From the NCBI GenBank assembly GCA_016098155.1, contig JAAAJB010000200.1, positions 1 through 54,232 of the forward strand: DNA of 54,232 nucleotides. The letters are read 5' to 3'. The DNA comes from Actinomortierella ambigua (lineage: Eukaryota > Mortierellomycota > Mortierellomycetes > Mortierellales > Mortierellaceae). Both the position numbers and the translations under genes were made by a program. The notes under the pieces are model-generated. The model had not been told where the DNA came from. It searched no databases and saw only the letters and a program-made list of their open reading frames with translations. Shown here piece by piece: positions 34,801-45,400 of this stretch. Within the stretch, counting starts at the first letter, position 1. The number at the start of each line of letters is the position of its first letter.

Positions 34801-35393
34801 TGGGTACTGCGACACTAACAGGATTCCGCCATGAAGATCCAACATGCCTTCATCTCATGTCTAAAGTCGCCAGCTTCCAGGTTTTCATCGACAGCCGACA
34901 AAAGTCACGTCGTGTAAAGGATAGCAGTGCGATAGCAGCTACAAATCATGACCGTCACTCAGATGAAAGAATATTGTGATGAAACCTCTGTAACACTCCC
35001 TTGCGATTGATTCCTGCCTGGATTGGCGGCACGGTTATTCCATACAACTCTGGATACATGCACACTCTATGTTGCACGATCGGACCCACACGCATACAAT
35101 TTCCACATGGACGCAATCTTTTTTCACGGGGCTCAAAAGGGGGTTTCATTCTTCGGCGGCGCACCTGTCCCCGATCTGCTAGGCGCGGCCACCCGTGGTA
35201 GCAATAGAGGTTAATGACTACCTGATACAGATACATAGGATCTAAAAGTACAGGCAGATATGATGCAAGATAACTACACACTATGACAATAGAAAATCTA
35301 AAAGAGGCGGCAAGTCTATGTTTTTTAACAAAGCATCAATAGGCTGGGTGAGCGCGCGCTCATTTTTTTTTTAAAAAAATCTGTTATCTTAAA
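34800..35393. other. Gene-free spacer
   Basis: No coding exon recognised. Short T and A runs at about 35365-35385 precede the end of secreted paralogue 3. Confidence 0.45.
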
Positions 35394-36047
35394 CTACGGA
35401 CCGCCAGCTTTTTTCCAGCAGGAGACGAGGTTCTTGATATCAGCCTCGACGCCCGTTGACAAGGCCACAAATTCCTTCAACATGGGCGCCATACGCGAAC
35501 CTGCATTGACCAAGCCGGCTCTCTCCAGACCTGTCTTGATCTGCTGAGTGTCTTGTTGGAATTGAGTCCTCGCGTTGTTGAGGACAGGACCGGCGCTTCG
35601 CTGCGAGACAGGGTCGGCGAGCTCGTCCCGAATCTCGTTGAAGATGACATCAAGCGTGTTTCCAGCGCGAATAATCACCTGTGAAAGCTCCGGGTTCGTC
35701 TTGGTCGATGCAAAGTACAAATGGTCGATTTCCCAAAAAACGTCATAAGTTTGCACCAGCTTGGCATCAACAGCCTTGCCATCGCTGTCACAGGGCGCAC
35801 GGCGATAAAGCTGCGCGGGCGTGTCCTCCGCGACTGTGGTTAGTAGTGGGGGGAGGAAGGGGGGAGGGAAGGTGAAGAGAGTGAGAGAACGACGTTAGAA
35901 GATGATTGATGGACGGCCAAATTTCAACAGCTAAACGAAAAAGTGGGCATGGGTCAGAAACAAAATCCTCTTTACGTCCATACCTGGCATAGCAGATACA
36001 GCGGCGGCCGACAGTGCAAAGAATGTGATGATCGATGTGAACTTCAT
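35394..36047 (-). CDS. Small secreted protein, paralogue 3
   Basis: Exons 36047-35984 and 35833-35394 (504 nt, 167 aa), with the same gene structure as paralogues 1 and 2. The signal peptide is MKFTSIITFFALSAAAVSAM. The mature part begins VAEDTPAQLYRRAPCD, the central block is FNEIRDELADPVSQRSAGPV, and the end is SCWKKAGGP. Terminal Cys residues and the RR site are conserved. Compared with the others the GDP.RER core has drifted to ADPVSQR. Function unknown; the predicted fold from the sequence pattern is a small helical bundle with one disulfide. Confidence 0.85.
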
Positions 36048-36102
36048 GGGGCGGGTGTTGGGTGAAGAGGAATGGTATGAGGCATTGTGTGTTGGGAACA
36101 CA

Positions 36103-36150
36103 ACATTTATATCATTTTCTAACGTTGGGCTCTGGTATCACCAGGAGGTC
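36103..36150 (-). promoter_or_regulatory. Conserved promoter module of secreted paralogue 3
   Basis: The minus strand has CTCCTGGTGATACCAGAGCC then CAAC (36124-36147), followed about 13 nt later by GATATAAATG (36103-36112). Same arrangement as in paralogues 1 and 2, about 77 nt before the start codon. Confidence 0.65.
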
Positions 36151-36965
36151 TAAAAAGGCACTCTTGGCACCGCCCCACCCTCTTCTAGATGCATGTTGGC
36201 GCACACTTTCCCAACTAAATACATGTACATCTGGCATCTGAGACGCACACTTCACATTGTCAAGTGTATGTTGAATTGGTAGTATTTTTACGGTTGGAAT
36301 TGCGGTGCAAAAGAGTCGACTATATTGCAACAGCTCAAATACAAGCTCAGGGCCCAAAATGAAGGAATGCCACTCGGATGAGAGGGGAAACTATTGATAT
36401 TGGCAGTGCAGTCCCGATGATCAAGCGAAATGCGAGCCAGACGCAGATAGAGATATGATATGAAGAGCAGTGACAAAGGCATCATCGGATTTTTTTTTTA
36501 GAATTTTCGTTGCTGTCTGCCATTTCTTCTCACCCATGCACATTAAACCTGTCGAATTGGAGGCTAACCATTAGACGCCTGTTTAGTGAATCGCATCAAG
36601 CTGTTGTTTGCTTTTCTCTCAAAGAAAACCCGATGCTTCTTTTGTTATTCGTTGCGCTTCTCGCAGGTCTTGCTGCCCCCAACTTTGAACTTTGGTGGAC
36701 CTGGGTACATTACGGCGGTGCAGGAAAGTTGGGCTAACAATGATCGGCCACTGGTATCACTTTGGCCCAAGTTAGCGCGGTCCTTGAGATTGCGCGGCCC
36801 TTCAAAGCGCGTCTCTGGCCAATGCAACATTTTCGCTTTTTTTTTGTTTATTTATTTCTAGATAGATAGCAACTGCATCTGCAAGCTATGCTGTGATGGC
36901 ATTTTTGGTCGAAAGGCTTGTATTTTCAATATACTACATACCGTATTTTGTTGTGGTTGTTTTGC
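36150..36965. other. Border between accessory segment and housekeeping block
   Basis: Residual upstream similarity to the other secreted paralogues ends near 36250 (ACTTTCCCAACTAA, CATCTGAG). After that, no gene is supported up to the end of eIF2B alpha. Confidence 0.4.
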
Positions 36966-38521
36966 TTACAAGTACAATTTAATAAGTTCGTCACTAACAC
37001 CTGAAGGTGTGAGGACGCCAAGATCCGTGAAGAGCAAGGTGATGTAGTCCGGAGGGGTATAGTCGACCAGCGGGTTCGATCCTTGCGCCTTTTGGCTGCT
37101 CAATGTCCGAGTATCGACCGGGGTTGCCGAGGGCGATGTCACGCGGTCAGTCTTAATCGTTCCCATCTCGCCATCCTCGGGCATATCATAGTCCAAGTTG
37201 AGCTCCTGGAAAGACAGCGTGTCAGCACTGTATGTCGGAAGGTCGTATTGGTTGAGCGGGAAAAGACGCACAAACTTGTAGCTCTCCGCCACAGCATAGA
37301 AGGGCTTGTTGGCCGCCTTGGCGACAATCGCCATCTGGTACGAACCGATCTGGTTAATCAATCCTCCGTTCTCAACGACACCCTCGGCACCAACAAGAAC
37401 CATGTCCACCTTGTCCATCACATATCCGACAGCAGCATCCAAGATAATGGTCGTAGGAATACCGGCAGCTCTTAATACGTGCGCAGAGCGGATTCTATGT
37501 TATGAAAAGAGAGAGGGATTCATAATGTATTGGAAGATTGGGAAAACAAAAACAAGAGTGAGTCACCATGAACACAAGCTGCGACACCGCCCCCTCCCCC
37601 TTGCTTCCTCGCATATCGCCCTTGAATGTGGTCTTCCAGCAAACACCACGTCAAAAAAAAAAGTGACCCTTACCCTCCTTGGGAATGGCTCGATTCTGTG
37701 ACAAAGACCTTGAAGCGCTTATGATCGGCAGCAGCCTTCTGAAGCAGCAGTGACACGACACGCGAGTGAGCATGGATCAAAATGACACTGCCATCGCGGA
37801 TGAAAGGAACGCCCAACTCGGCAATCTTGTGTCGGCATGCTGCAGCCTTCTCCACGAATCCCTCGCCACGTGCAATCAAACTGCTCTTCCACGACTCAAA
37901 GTCCTAGAATCCCGACAAAAAAATTGTGTAAAAGTATGATGTGAGCAACTCAACGATCATTCCAAGTGCAAGATATGAGTCTGGTCTTGAATGGCTTGAA
38001 TGAAGACACTCACAGCGGCATCTTGAGAACTACGGCCAATGAAACGGAGGAAGAGATCGCATCCTGCAGACAGTGAGATAGAGTTGCGGACGGACGTCTT
38101 CAACAATTGACTGGCCTCCTTGATCGAGACCATGAACTCGGACATCGTTGTGGCTGGCGTTCAAGGCAATGACAATTGTGGTTAGACTTGGAAGATCAAA
38201 CAGCAGGGGGCAGGGAGTTGTCAGCCTCGAAAGTAGGATCCTCCTACAGAGTCCTTCATTCGTGAGCCTCCTTTCACTAGCATACCATTAGAGTTCTTGA
38301 TAAGCTCGACCAGCGCCTCAATGGCAGCCACCGGCATGGAGATGTCCTAATAGATATACAGCAGAGAGTTTCCAGTCCGAGTCAGCCGCCAAGAAGAGTA
38401 AAAACAAAACACTGTTTGATGAATGAATGCATGAATGCCTCCTTTTCCTCTGCAGTCATCATACCGGTGAGGTGATCAGCAGATTTTTGTAGTGCGCGAC
38501 GACGTCGAAATCCGTGACCAT
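36966..38521 (-). CDS. GCN3: Translation initiation factor eIF2B subunit alpha
   Basis: Five exons: 38521-38465, 38346-38286, 38153-38014, 37903-37674 and 37494-36966 (1017 nt, 338 aa), frame-checked across all introns. Diagnostic blocks are [104 protein letters not shown] and the C-terminal [20 protein letters not shown]. eIF2B recycles eIF2-GDP; alpha is the regulatory subunit that binds phosphorylated eIF2. Relative to yeast Gcn3 (305 aa) there is a polar insertion before the last helix-strand unit (around [20 protein letters not shown]). It is head to head with the GEMIN8-like gene 202 nt away. Confidence 0.95.
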
Positions 38522-38723
38522 GGTTGTTTCTTTTGTCCCGGTGGGAGAGTTGAACGAGAGGAGAACGAATGCGTACAGCTTGGGGACCAAAACAATAAAA
38601 ATCACTGCCTTTCGCTCACGCTCTGAGTCAATCGGTGGCAAAGCCGCTTAAGGGCAGTGAGGCCCACTTTTTTTTTTCTTGTCCCCAACCATGGGCGTCG
38701 TACACCTTTAACTCCCACAGATC
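38522..38723. promoter_or_regulatory. Compact bidirectional promoter, GCN3 and GEMIN8-like gene
   Basis: Only 202 nt separate the two start codons, so both 5' UTRs and core promoters must fit here. A GCTTAAGGGC..AGGCCCACTT segment and a T run lie near 38640-38680. No clear TATA box is seen in either direction. Confidence 0.5.
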
Positions 38724-39950
38724 ATGTTTCCTCGATCCACCCTCTCATTCAGCGCCTTCCATGAGAAGCACTTTTCATCCACCTCGCAATCATCGTTCTT
38801 CGAAGCAGCGACGAGGGCTGAGCACCACACCACAGAGGAGGAGGATGCTGGCGATTCAGAACTCAGGGACGAACAGCATGGACGCGAACAATACGCGCCC
38901 GACGACAACGAAGACGATGACAACGAAAAGCATCTTCCCCATCATGTCCAACAGTTGCGCACATGGCTGAGAGAGCGCCAATTGATGCAGAAAGCGCATC
39001 AGCATCTTCATCAATACCCGTATCAGCAACACTACGACCCATACTGGATGTATCAGCCTCCGTCTTCGTCGGGGGGTTGGCACGCCGACCCACAAGCGGC
39101 CGCCTCTGAGTGGTGGTCAAGCATGCACCCTCCACAGGATGGTGACGCCGAGGGAGCATGGCATGATGCAGAAGGCGGTGCTAACAACAACGAGGAAGGC
39201 GTGGAAGGTCTGGAAGACGAAGAAGAACAAGAAGAGGAAGAGCGACAAGACAAGGCATCAGAGCAGCTACAGCCAGCAATGACCCTGACAAAGGAAGCAA
39301 TCGCCATCTTTGAGTTTTCAAGACGATTTCGCGAGCAAAAAATGGCAGCGGCCAAGCTGGAGAAGGAAAAGACAAAGCGGTTGCGAGCGAAGCGGAGGCG
39401 GACCGCAATGCTTGGTTTTGCCATGGGCGACGTGGTGCTGAGTGACGAAGATGAAGAGGCTGTTATGGATGGTGCTCAGAAAACAATGGGTCGCTCTGTC
39501 AAGCGTGGCCGAGGCGACGACAACACACCCAACGATGCGGGCGCCGATGAAGGGGAACAAGAACGAATGCCTAGAGCTGATATCAGCGACGACGACAATG
39601 ATGATGATGAGGATGATGACTTTGGACCCTTACTTCAAGAGTTGCCAGCCAACGACACCTCTTTTCTCTCCATCCCATTGGTATACTACGAGCGAATGCA
39701 GGACAAGCTCTACGGAGGTAGCCTCAAATCTTTGGAGAAACAAGCCCATCCACTAGACCCGCCGTTGAGTACGACACCAGATGCAGAAGCAAAGGCGCAG
39801 GCGATCAAAAAGGCAAGGCAGGAGATGGTGCAGATCCAGTACCTCGAGTCTTTACTTGATCGATCGTATGAGGATAGCCTTCAGCCGTCGACCTTCCCTA
39901 AGGATGATGACTCTATTGCATTATGGCCTGGTATGCCTCTGAGGTGTTAG
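38724..39950 (+). CDS. GEMIN8: Probable Gemin8 homologue (SMN complex)
   Basis: Intronless, 408 aa. Human Gemin8 has an aromatic Tyr/Trp/His-rich N-terminal part, a charged helix and a conserved C-terminus with a YG motif, a helical stretch, then W-P-x-I/M-P-L. Here residues about 90-135 hold HQYPYQQHYDPYWMYQPP and SEWWSSM. A charged helix follows (AIAIFEFSRRFREQKMAAAK). The C-terminus has YYERMQDKLYGGSLKSLEKQ, IQYLESLLDRSYED and ALWPGMPLRC at the very end. Gemin8 bridges SMN to Gemin6/7 in snRNP assembly. Acidic low-complexity stretches (around 170-185 and 290-305) are extra. The match is by motif order, not by search, so I hold it as probable. Confidence 0.72.
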   Translation: MFPRSTLSFSAFHEKHFSSTSQSSFFEAATRAEHHTTEEEDAGDSELRDEQHGREQYAPDDNEDDDNEKHLPHHVQQLRTWLRERQLMQKAHQHLHQYPYQQHYDPYWMYQPPSSSGGWHADPQAAASEWWSSMHPPQDGDAEGAWHDAEGGANNNEEGVEGLEDEEEQEEEERQDKASEQLQPAMTLTKEAIAIFEFSRRFREQKMAAAKLEKEKTKRLRAKRRRTAMLGFAMGDVVLSDEDEEAVMDGAQKTMGRSVKRGRGDDNTPNDAGADEGEQERMPRADISDDDNDDDEDDDFGPLLQELPANDTSFLSIPLVYYERMQDKLYGGSLKSLEKQAHPLDPPLSTTPDAEAKAQAIKKARQEMVQIQYLESLLDRSYEDSLQPSTFPKDDDSIALWPGMPLRC

Positions 39951-41863
39951 CCTGGTGCGCAGTATCTGGATTGGTAAGATCAGCACCCATGAATCGTTAT
40001 TACTTTGTCTCCCTATTATTGGCTTCACGATGATGACACTCCATTCTTGTTCGCTACAGTCTCGTCTTCAATTGCTTTCGTAGTCGTTTCCATTGTGAGC
40101 GACGATTGAGGTTTTTTGAGAGACTGCTGGAGGACGATACCCCAGAGACAACCATTTTTTTTTCTGAGTGAGCCGCCAAAGGATTCAGTCTTGCAATCAA
40201 GCAAAGGCGAAATGATGGGATTCAAATCTACATATCCTGACCATCTTCAATTTCTGTCCGACTTCAACTTTAGGCAACGCGGCGGCCCATGAAGGGGGTG
40301 ATTCATCATCTATTTGAGTTTGAGAAAGAAACCCAAGCATCACTGTCATGCTCTTCATTATGCGTTCACAATCACGCGGCATCTCTATAGTGTGCGGACT
40401 GGTAAGTTGTCTTGGCATTCATCGCCGGGGGAAGGGTGCCATGTTAGCATTCGTTTAGTCTCTACATTGAATATGGTATCATCGCTCGTTGCAGAGTAGG
40501 AGCAGAAGGGGGAGCATAACGCTTGTCGGCTCTGTTCTCAATAAATAGCTTATTGCCATGGTTTTCATACAGGGATCTCCAAGATCCCCCCCCCCCTTTT
40601 TTTTAAAAAAAAAAGTAAAGGACTATCACTTGAAGGAGGGCAAACTATGAAGCAGCACACTCGAGACGATATTAATGAAAGCAACAAGTCGATTCTCCTG
40701 CTTTGTTTCGCAGTATCTTGGAGGTTGTACATTCCATCGTTATGGCCAATATGCACTTCCAATTGTTCTGCACCTATCCCTTGTTTTTAACCCATGTCAG
40801 AGTTTTCTCTCCTGTCAAAGAGAGAGACGTTTGTCCCAATATCAGCTAGCTGCAGAAGTTGTCTTGTTCGTCACTGCCCATGCATAGTCTCTTATTGTAT
40901 GTCGTGCCTGTTGTTTTTCTCGTCTGCGGAGAGGAATGCAGAGGCAATACAGCGATACACAAGGTAACACAGACATTTCCGCAGGCATAGCTTCTACAGT
41001 CCAGTCATGCACCTATCCTCTCTCTTTGCAGTCAGTGTCATAATCGACTTTTTCGTCTCTTTAAAAATATTCCATTGTGAGGTCACAGGCGCTTTGAAGG
41101 GAAGTATATTGTGTTGTCGGGTCGGGGTGTTCCTGTTTCGCAAGAGAGGTGGGAAGGAAAGGTTGCCAAGGATTTCCAGGGTAAATTTGTGTGTGTGTGC
41201 AACACTGCAAATTGGAGGCTGTTGTTCTTCCCCCACCAACACCCCTTTTGCGATGCAATTGGGGAAACTCTCGTGAAAGCTGACCACGCTTGTTTCTTGG
41301 CTCCTGGTCATGTCTGTCTTTGCTCTTTTCGATCTTTGCACAACAGACTGGGGGTTTTTTTTCCAAGATCAAGCGAAACAGCCATGCCTCTGCGAATTGT
41401 CGCTTTATCCTTGAGGGATGATGACCTGATCTGCACGAGATTCAAAGGAGGGAGAGGGGCATGGGTTCTGAGCCTAATTTGCCGTTCTGTTTGTTTTGTT
41501 GTTGTCACTGTCTCCTTCACTTCTCGATGGATGCACGGAAGGACAAGTCTACTCCTCACCATCCATTGTTATGAAATCACAGGACGACGAAGGGTTGTGT
41601 GTGTGTGGGGGGGGGAGGGGGCAGGAGGGAGAGGGAAGAGAGCCACAGCCTTGTCAGCTTGTCGAACGTTGACGTCGTGCCAGGTATAAATAGCCTTTTC
41701 TCCATTCCCTCCTCCTGCCAATTTTCATTTTTCTTGACCGACGAAATAATTGATATCGGACATCAACAGGTTGCACTCACAAACACAGACAGCTGCTTCC
41801 TCCGACCTTGACTCACAACCCATCCCACCCACACATCCACCTACCCCTCATCTTGCACCGTAA
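39951..41863. other. Long intergenic stretch without a gene
   Basis: Nearly 1.9 kb. It has C then T then A runs near 40588-40615, a GT run (about 41186-41197) and a G run (about 41608-41618). Open frames here lack recognisable products. The last 200 nt contain promoter elements for the gene at 41864. Confidence 0.4.
41670..41692 (+). promoter_or_regulatory. CRE-like element and TATA box upstream of the 41864 gene
   Basis: TGACGTCG at 41670-41677 resembles an ATF/CREB site. TATAAATA at 41685-41692 is a good TATA box, about 170 nt before the start codon. Binding is inferred. Confidence 0.5.
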
Positions 41864-42245
41864 ATGGGCAATTGTCTCGGTTCAACACAAGACTATTACC
41901 TGGATCCTGATGCTCGTGCCGAGTAAGTGTCCCGACATCTGCGACAAAGCTGTATGTTCGCTATGAAAGAGAGAGCGAGAGAGAGAGATTTCAATGGAGC
42001 TGACCGTCGCAACCATCGCTGTTGTCGGCTGTTCATAATACCACAGGTACGAGCGGCAGGTGGCACAGCAAAAGGCCAAGCAGAAGCAACGCAGGTGGTC
42101 CAGTCTTCGCCAATCCTCAAAGTCATCACCACCTCTTACAAGTTTCACGACTGAGGAACAGGTTGGGGACACGGACGATCGGACCCTTCGCGATCAACGA
42201 CAAGGCGTGATGCTCCTCAAGAATCCGCCGCAAGAGCATCCATGA
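41864..42245 (+). CDS. Small N-terminally acylated-type protein, unrecognised
   Basis: Exons 41864-41922 and 42047-42245 (258 nt, 85 aa), joined GA|GTAAGT...CCACAG|G in frame. The N-terminus MGNCLGSTQDYYLDPDARAE has Gly2 and a small residue at position 6, as needed for N-myristoylation, and Cys4 for palmitoylation. A strongly basic/Gln helix follows (EYERQVAQQKAKQKQRRWSS), then a Ser-rich and polar tail ending NPPQEHP. Such dual acylation plus a basic patch typically fixes small proteins to the plasma membrane or endolysosome surface. I do not recognise the family. The TATA-containing promoter upstream supports it as a real gene. Confidence 0.68.
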
Positions 42246-42464
42246 ACAGACCTCCTAATACCACAACACTACACCCCCATTTGAAATCCTACAACCAGCC
42301 CCTGTACCAATAGTAAAGCCATTTGACAAAGAGAAGGGAAAAAGAAGTGTCTATTTCGTGATACAATACAATAAGCGGTGTGGAAAAGGGGAGGCAAAGG
42401 GGGAGGCAAAGAGCGCATGCCACAGTCTATCTTTTTGTGTTTTTGTTTTTTGTTTTTGCAAAAT

Positions 42465-45400
42465 TTACTTGGTCAAAACAAGCCGGACCATCATTTCAAA
42501 AACACTCATGGCCAAGCCGAGGTTCAACTCGCGGATCTGGAACATCTCAAACACGTCGGTCATGGCGCGCACACAGGCGTCTTTGCCTAGGACGGCCACC
42601 ATCGACGCCGGCAACGCCCGACGCATCAGCTGCCGGGCCTCTTCCTTAGTCGCGAGCTTATCTGCCTCGGTCCTCGTCTTCTTCTTTTCCTCGCCGCCCT
42701 TCGAACCTTGGGTATACTGGTCGCCACCACCCTCACCCTCCTTCTCGTCCCGATCCTCGTTTGCTGTCTCCGGGGCTGCGGCAGGCCACTCGCCATTCGG
42801 CCAAAAGAAATCATCCTTCATCCACCGCACCATCTCGACCGCGTATTCATGGCTCGTGTTCTCCAGCGCCCATCCGGAGAATGACTGATTGATCGCCGTC
42901 CGGTATGACTTGCGCACCAGCTCACGCAACACGCCAAACGTCATCCGTCGGATCGCCTGGCCCTTGGAGAAATCCAACATGTCTTCCAGCACTGTAAACG
43001 TTGTCTCGATCAGTAGGTCGAGCTCATCGCCCGAGAGAAGTGTTGCTGGCTCGACTTTGGCGGTGCGAGTGGGCGGCACTGCTGCCGTAGGTACCTGTGA
43101 CGGTGAAGGCGACGGTAATGGTGATACCGACGGCGGGGTGGTCGCATGCAGAGTGGTTCCAGCCGCCATCGCTGAGGGCGCATAGAGCTTGTCGCTCGAC
43201 TGGTCCAAGCTGTTCACGAGGGTCCGGATCGACGCTCTATCGCTCTGATCATCCTGGTGTTGTGATTGTGACTGTTGCTGTCGTGGATCCGCCATGCGCG
43301 TCGGGTCCGAGAACTGAAAGGAACCAAGAACACCCGCTCCAATACCAGGAGAAGGGCGAAGCTCCTGGCCGTCCAGCGTACCCCGTCTCTGTCTTTCAGC
43401 AGCATCGGCAGTATCTTTCCATACGTTGTCGTAGAGTCCATGCTGAGATGGAGCGTCATGGGATACTACTGTTGCTCCTCTTGGTGGTGGTGGAGGAGGA
43501 ATGCTACTGCTGCTGCTGTTATCGTCCACTGTCATCGACCGTCGTGGGTTGGGGCTGCTGAAGGGGTTCCAAAGCGATCCATTGGATGCCAGGGTCTCTG
43601 CTCCTGCTGCTACTGTCGGTGGTGGCGGCCGTACTAAACTATGATCCACAACGGTGCTGCCATGGGACATAAAGCTCCGCATGCTCTGAACACTCTCGCT
43701 CGACGGTGTCCTGGCCAGGCTGCGGATCGATGGCGGGCCACGGAGGCCAGGCGACGGTGACGTGTTGCTACCACTGCCATTGCTGAAGGTCATGCTTCGT
43801 TGTTGCTGTTGGTGTTGTTGATGATGAGGATGTTGACTCTCACTCGAGGAGCGAAAGAGGGTTGGGGTCCTGTCCTCGTCCGTGACGATGACGGAGCCAA
43901 TCTGTCCACCGAGGCTCTTGAAAAACGAGCCGACCGCCATCGATGCATCGCTAGCCTGTTTGAACGCCATCTTGGCGTTCTTTGCTGCGGCATTGCTGGC
44001 ACCAGAGAGATTGGCGCTCGAAAACACACTGTTGGCACCAGTAAGCAGCTGGTTGCTGGCCGATCCTTCCCCTGCTGGACCACCACTACCGCCGCCACCA
44101 ACACCACCTAGGACGGCATCCTGCACGAGATCATCTGGGAAGGTGCCGTCCGGTGATTGATCATACTCTTTGCTGAGGAACCACGCAAAGCGCGGCGAGT
44201 GTCGTACCTCGGGCATCGCCAGCATCGACTGCAAGTAGGTTTGAAGCCCCAGGCATACCTTGTCGCTCGTCTGCAGGCGCCACCTTGGGAAGACCGTTTG
44301 TTGGGCAGCTTGCAGGTAGTGGACCGTCAACGATGTGTGAAGCTGCTCCAGTTGCTGGTACGTGCGGCTCACCATGTATCCGTGCCCACTCTCGGCTTGG
44401 ATTTCGACCATGTACATCAGGTCCTGCGATGATAGCAGCATCTTGGGACGTTCATGGGTCAGGTCGGTCAGCTGGATGGATGCGATTGAGGCTGTCTTTT
44501 GGATCGATGATTGTGAAAGCAACACCCCTGGTGGCGGAGAGGAGGATGGTGCTGGGCACATTGCAGACGAGGTACTCGGCGAAGCTGCTGAGAAGCCTTC
44601 GGTGGATGGTGTCCGAGTTGGTGGCGAGGAAGTGGCGGTTCGTGCGTTGGTGACGGTGGTTCTAGGATCCGTTGACGTGGACCGTCTTGGTAGCTCCGGT
44701 GACGTGATCATGTTTTGTTGTTGAATACCAAGACCGACTCCTCGCATAGCAGCGGGTACGTTCTGTTCACTGCTGGCAGGTCCGGAGGGGCTAGGCATCA
44801 ACTCTCCCTTGGTTTTCTCGCTAGCATTGCCTGCGCAGGCCATCTGCCATGGCTGCCAGTATTGTCGCTCCAACGTTTGGTACGCCCACACTTGCACCTC
44901 ATGGAAACAAGTCGCCGGCTCGCGGCGCAACATCTTGGAAAGGTTCTTGTATAGCGCACCGTCATTCGCCTGTTTGAGTCCAGGGACCTGACAGTCCGAG
45001 TCATTCGTGTTGCAAAACGTGTTGAAAATCCTGATCGCCTCCTGCTCAATGTCTGCCTGCGCCGTCAACATGCCCTCATGAATCTGGCGGTGGTACAGAT
45101 TCAACATGCTGTAAAACTCTACTAGATCCATCGCATCCCAGACTTGCAGGTACTGCATGAACCCCTGGTACGTCTCGATGTGCTGATGGCGGTTGATGAG
45201 GACATCGCGAAGAGTGATCGGTTGAGTAATAGTGGCAGCTGTAGAAGTGTCGGGTGAATCCCTTTGGGCGATAGGGCCATAACCCAGTACGGCATGGGTC
45301 GGTTTAGGAGAGGGAGTGGCGGTCATTCGATCACGGTCGTGGACATCCTGCATGCCGCTGTCCGAGCCGCTGGAGCTCAAAGTGGTATCAGCAGGGTCGG

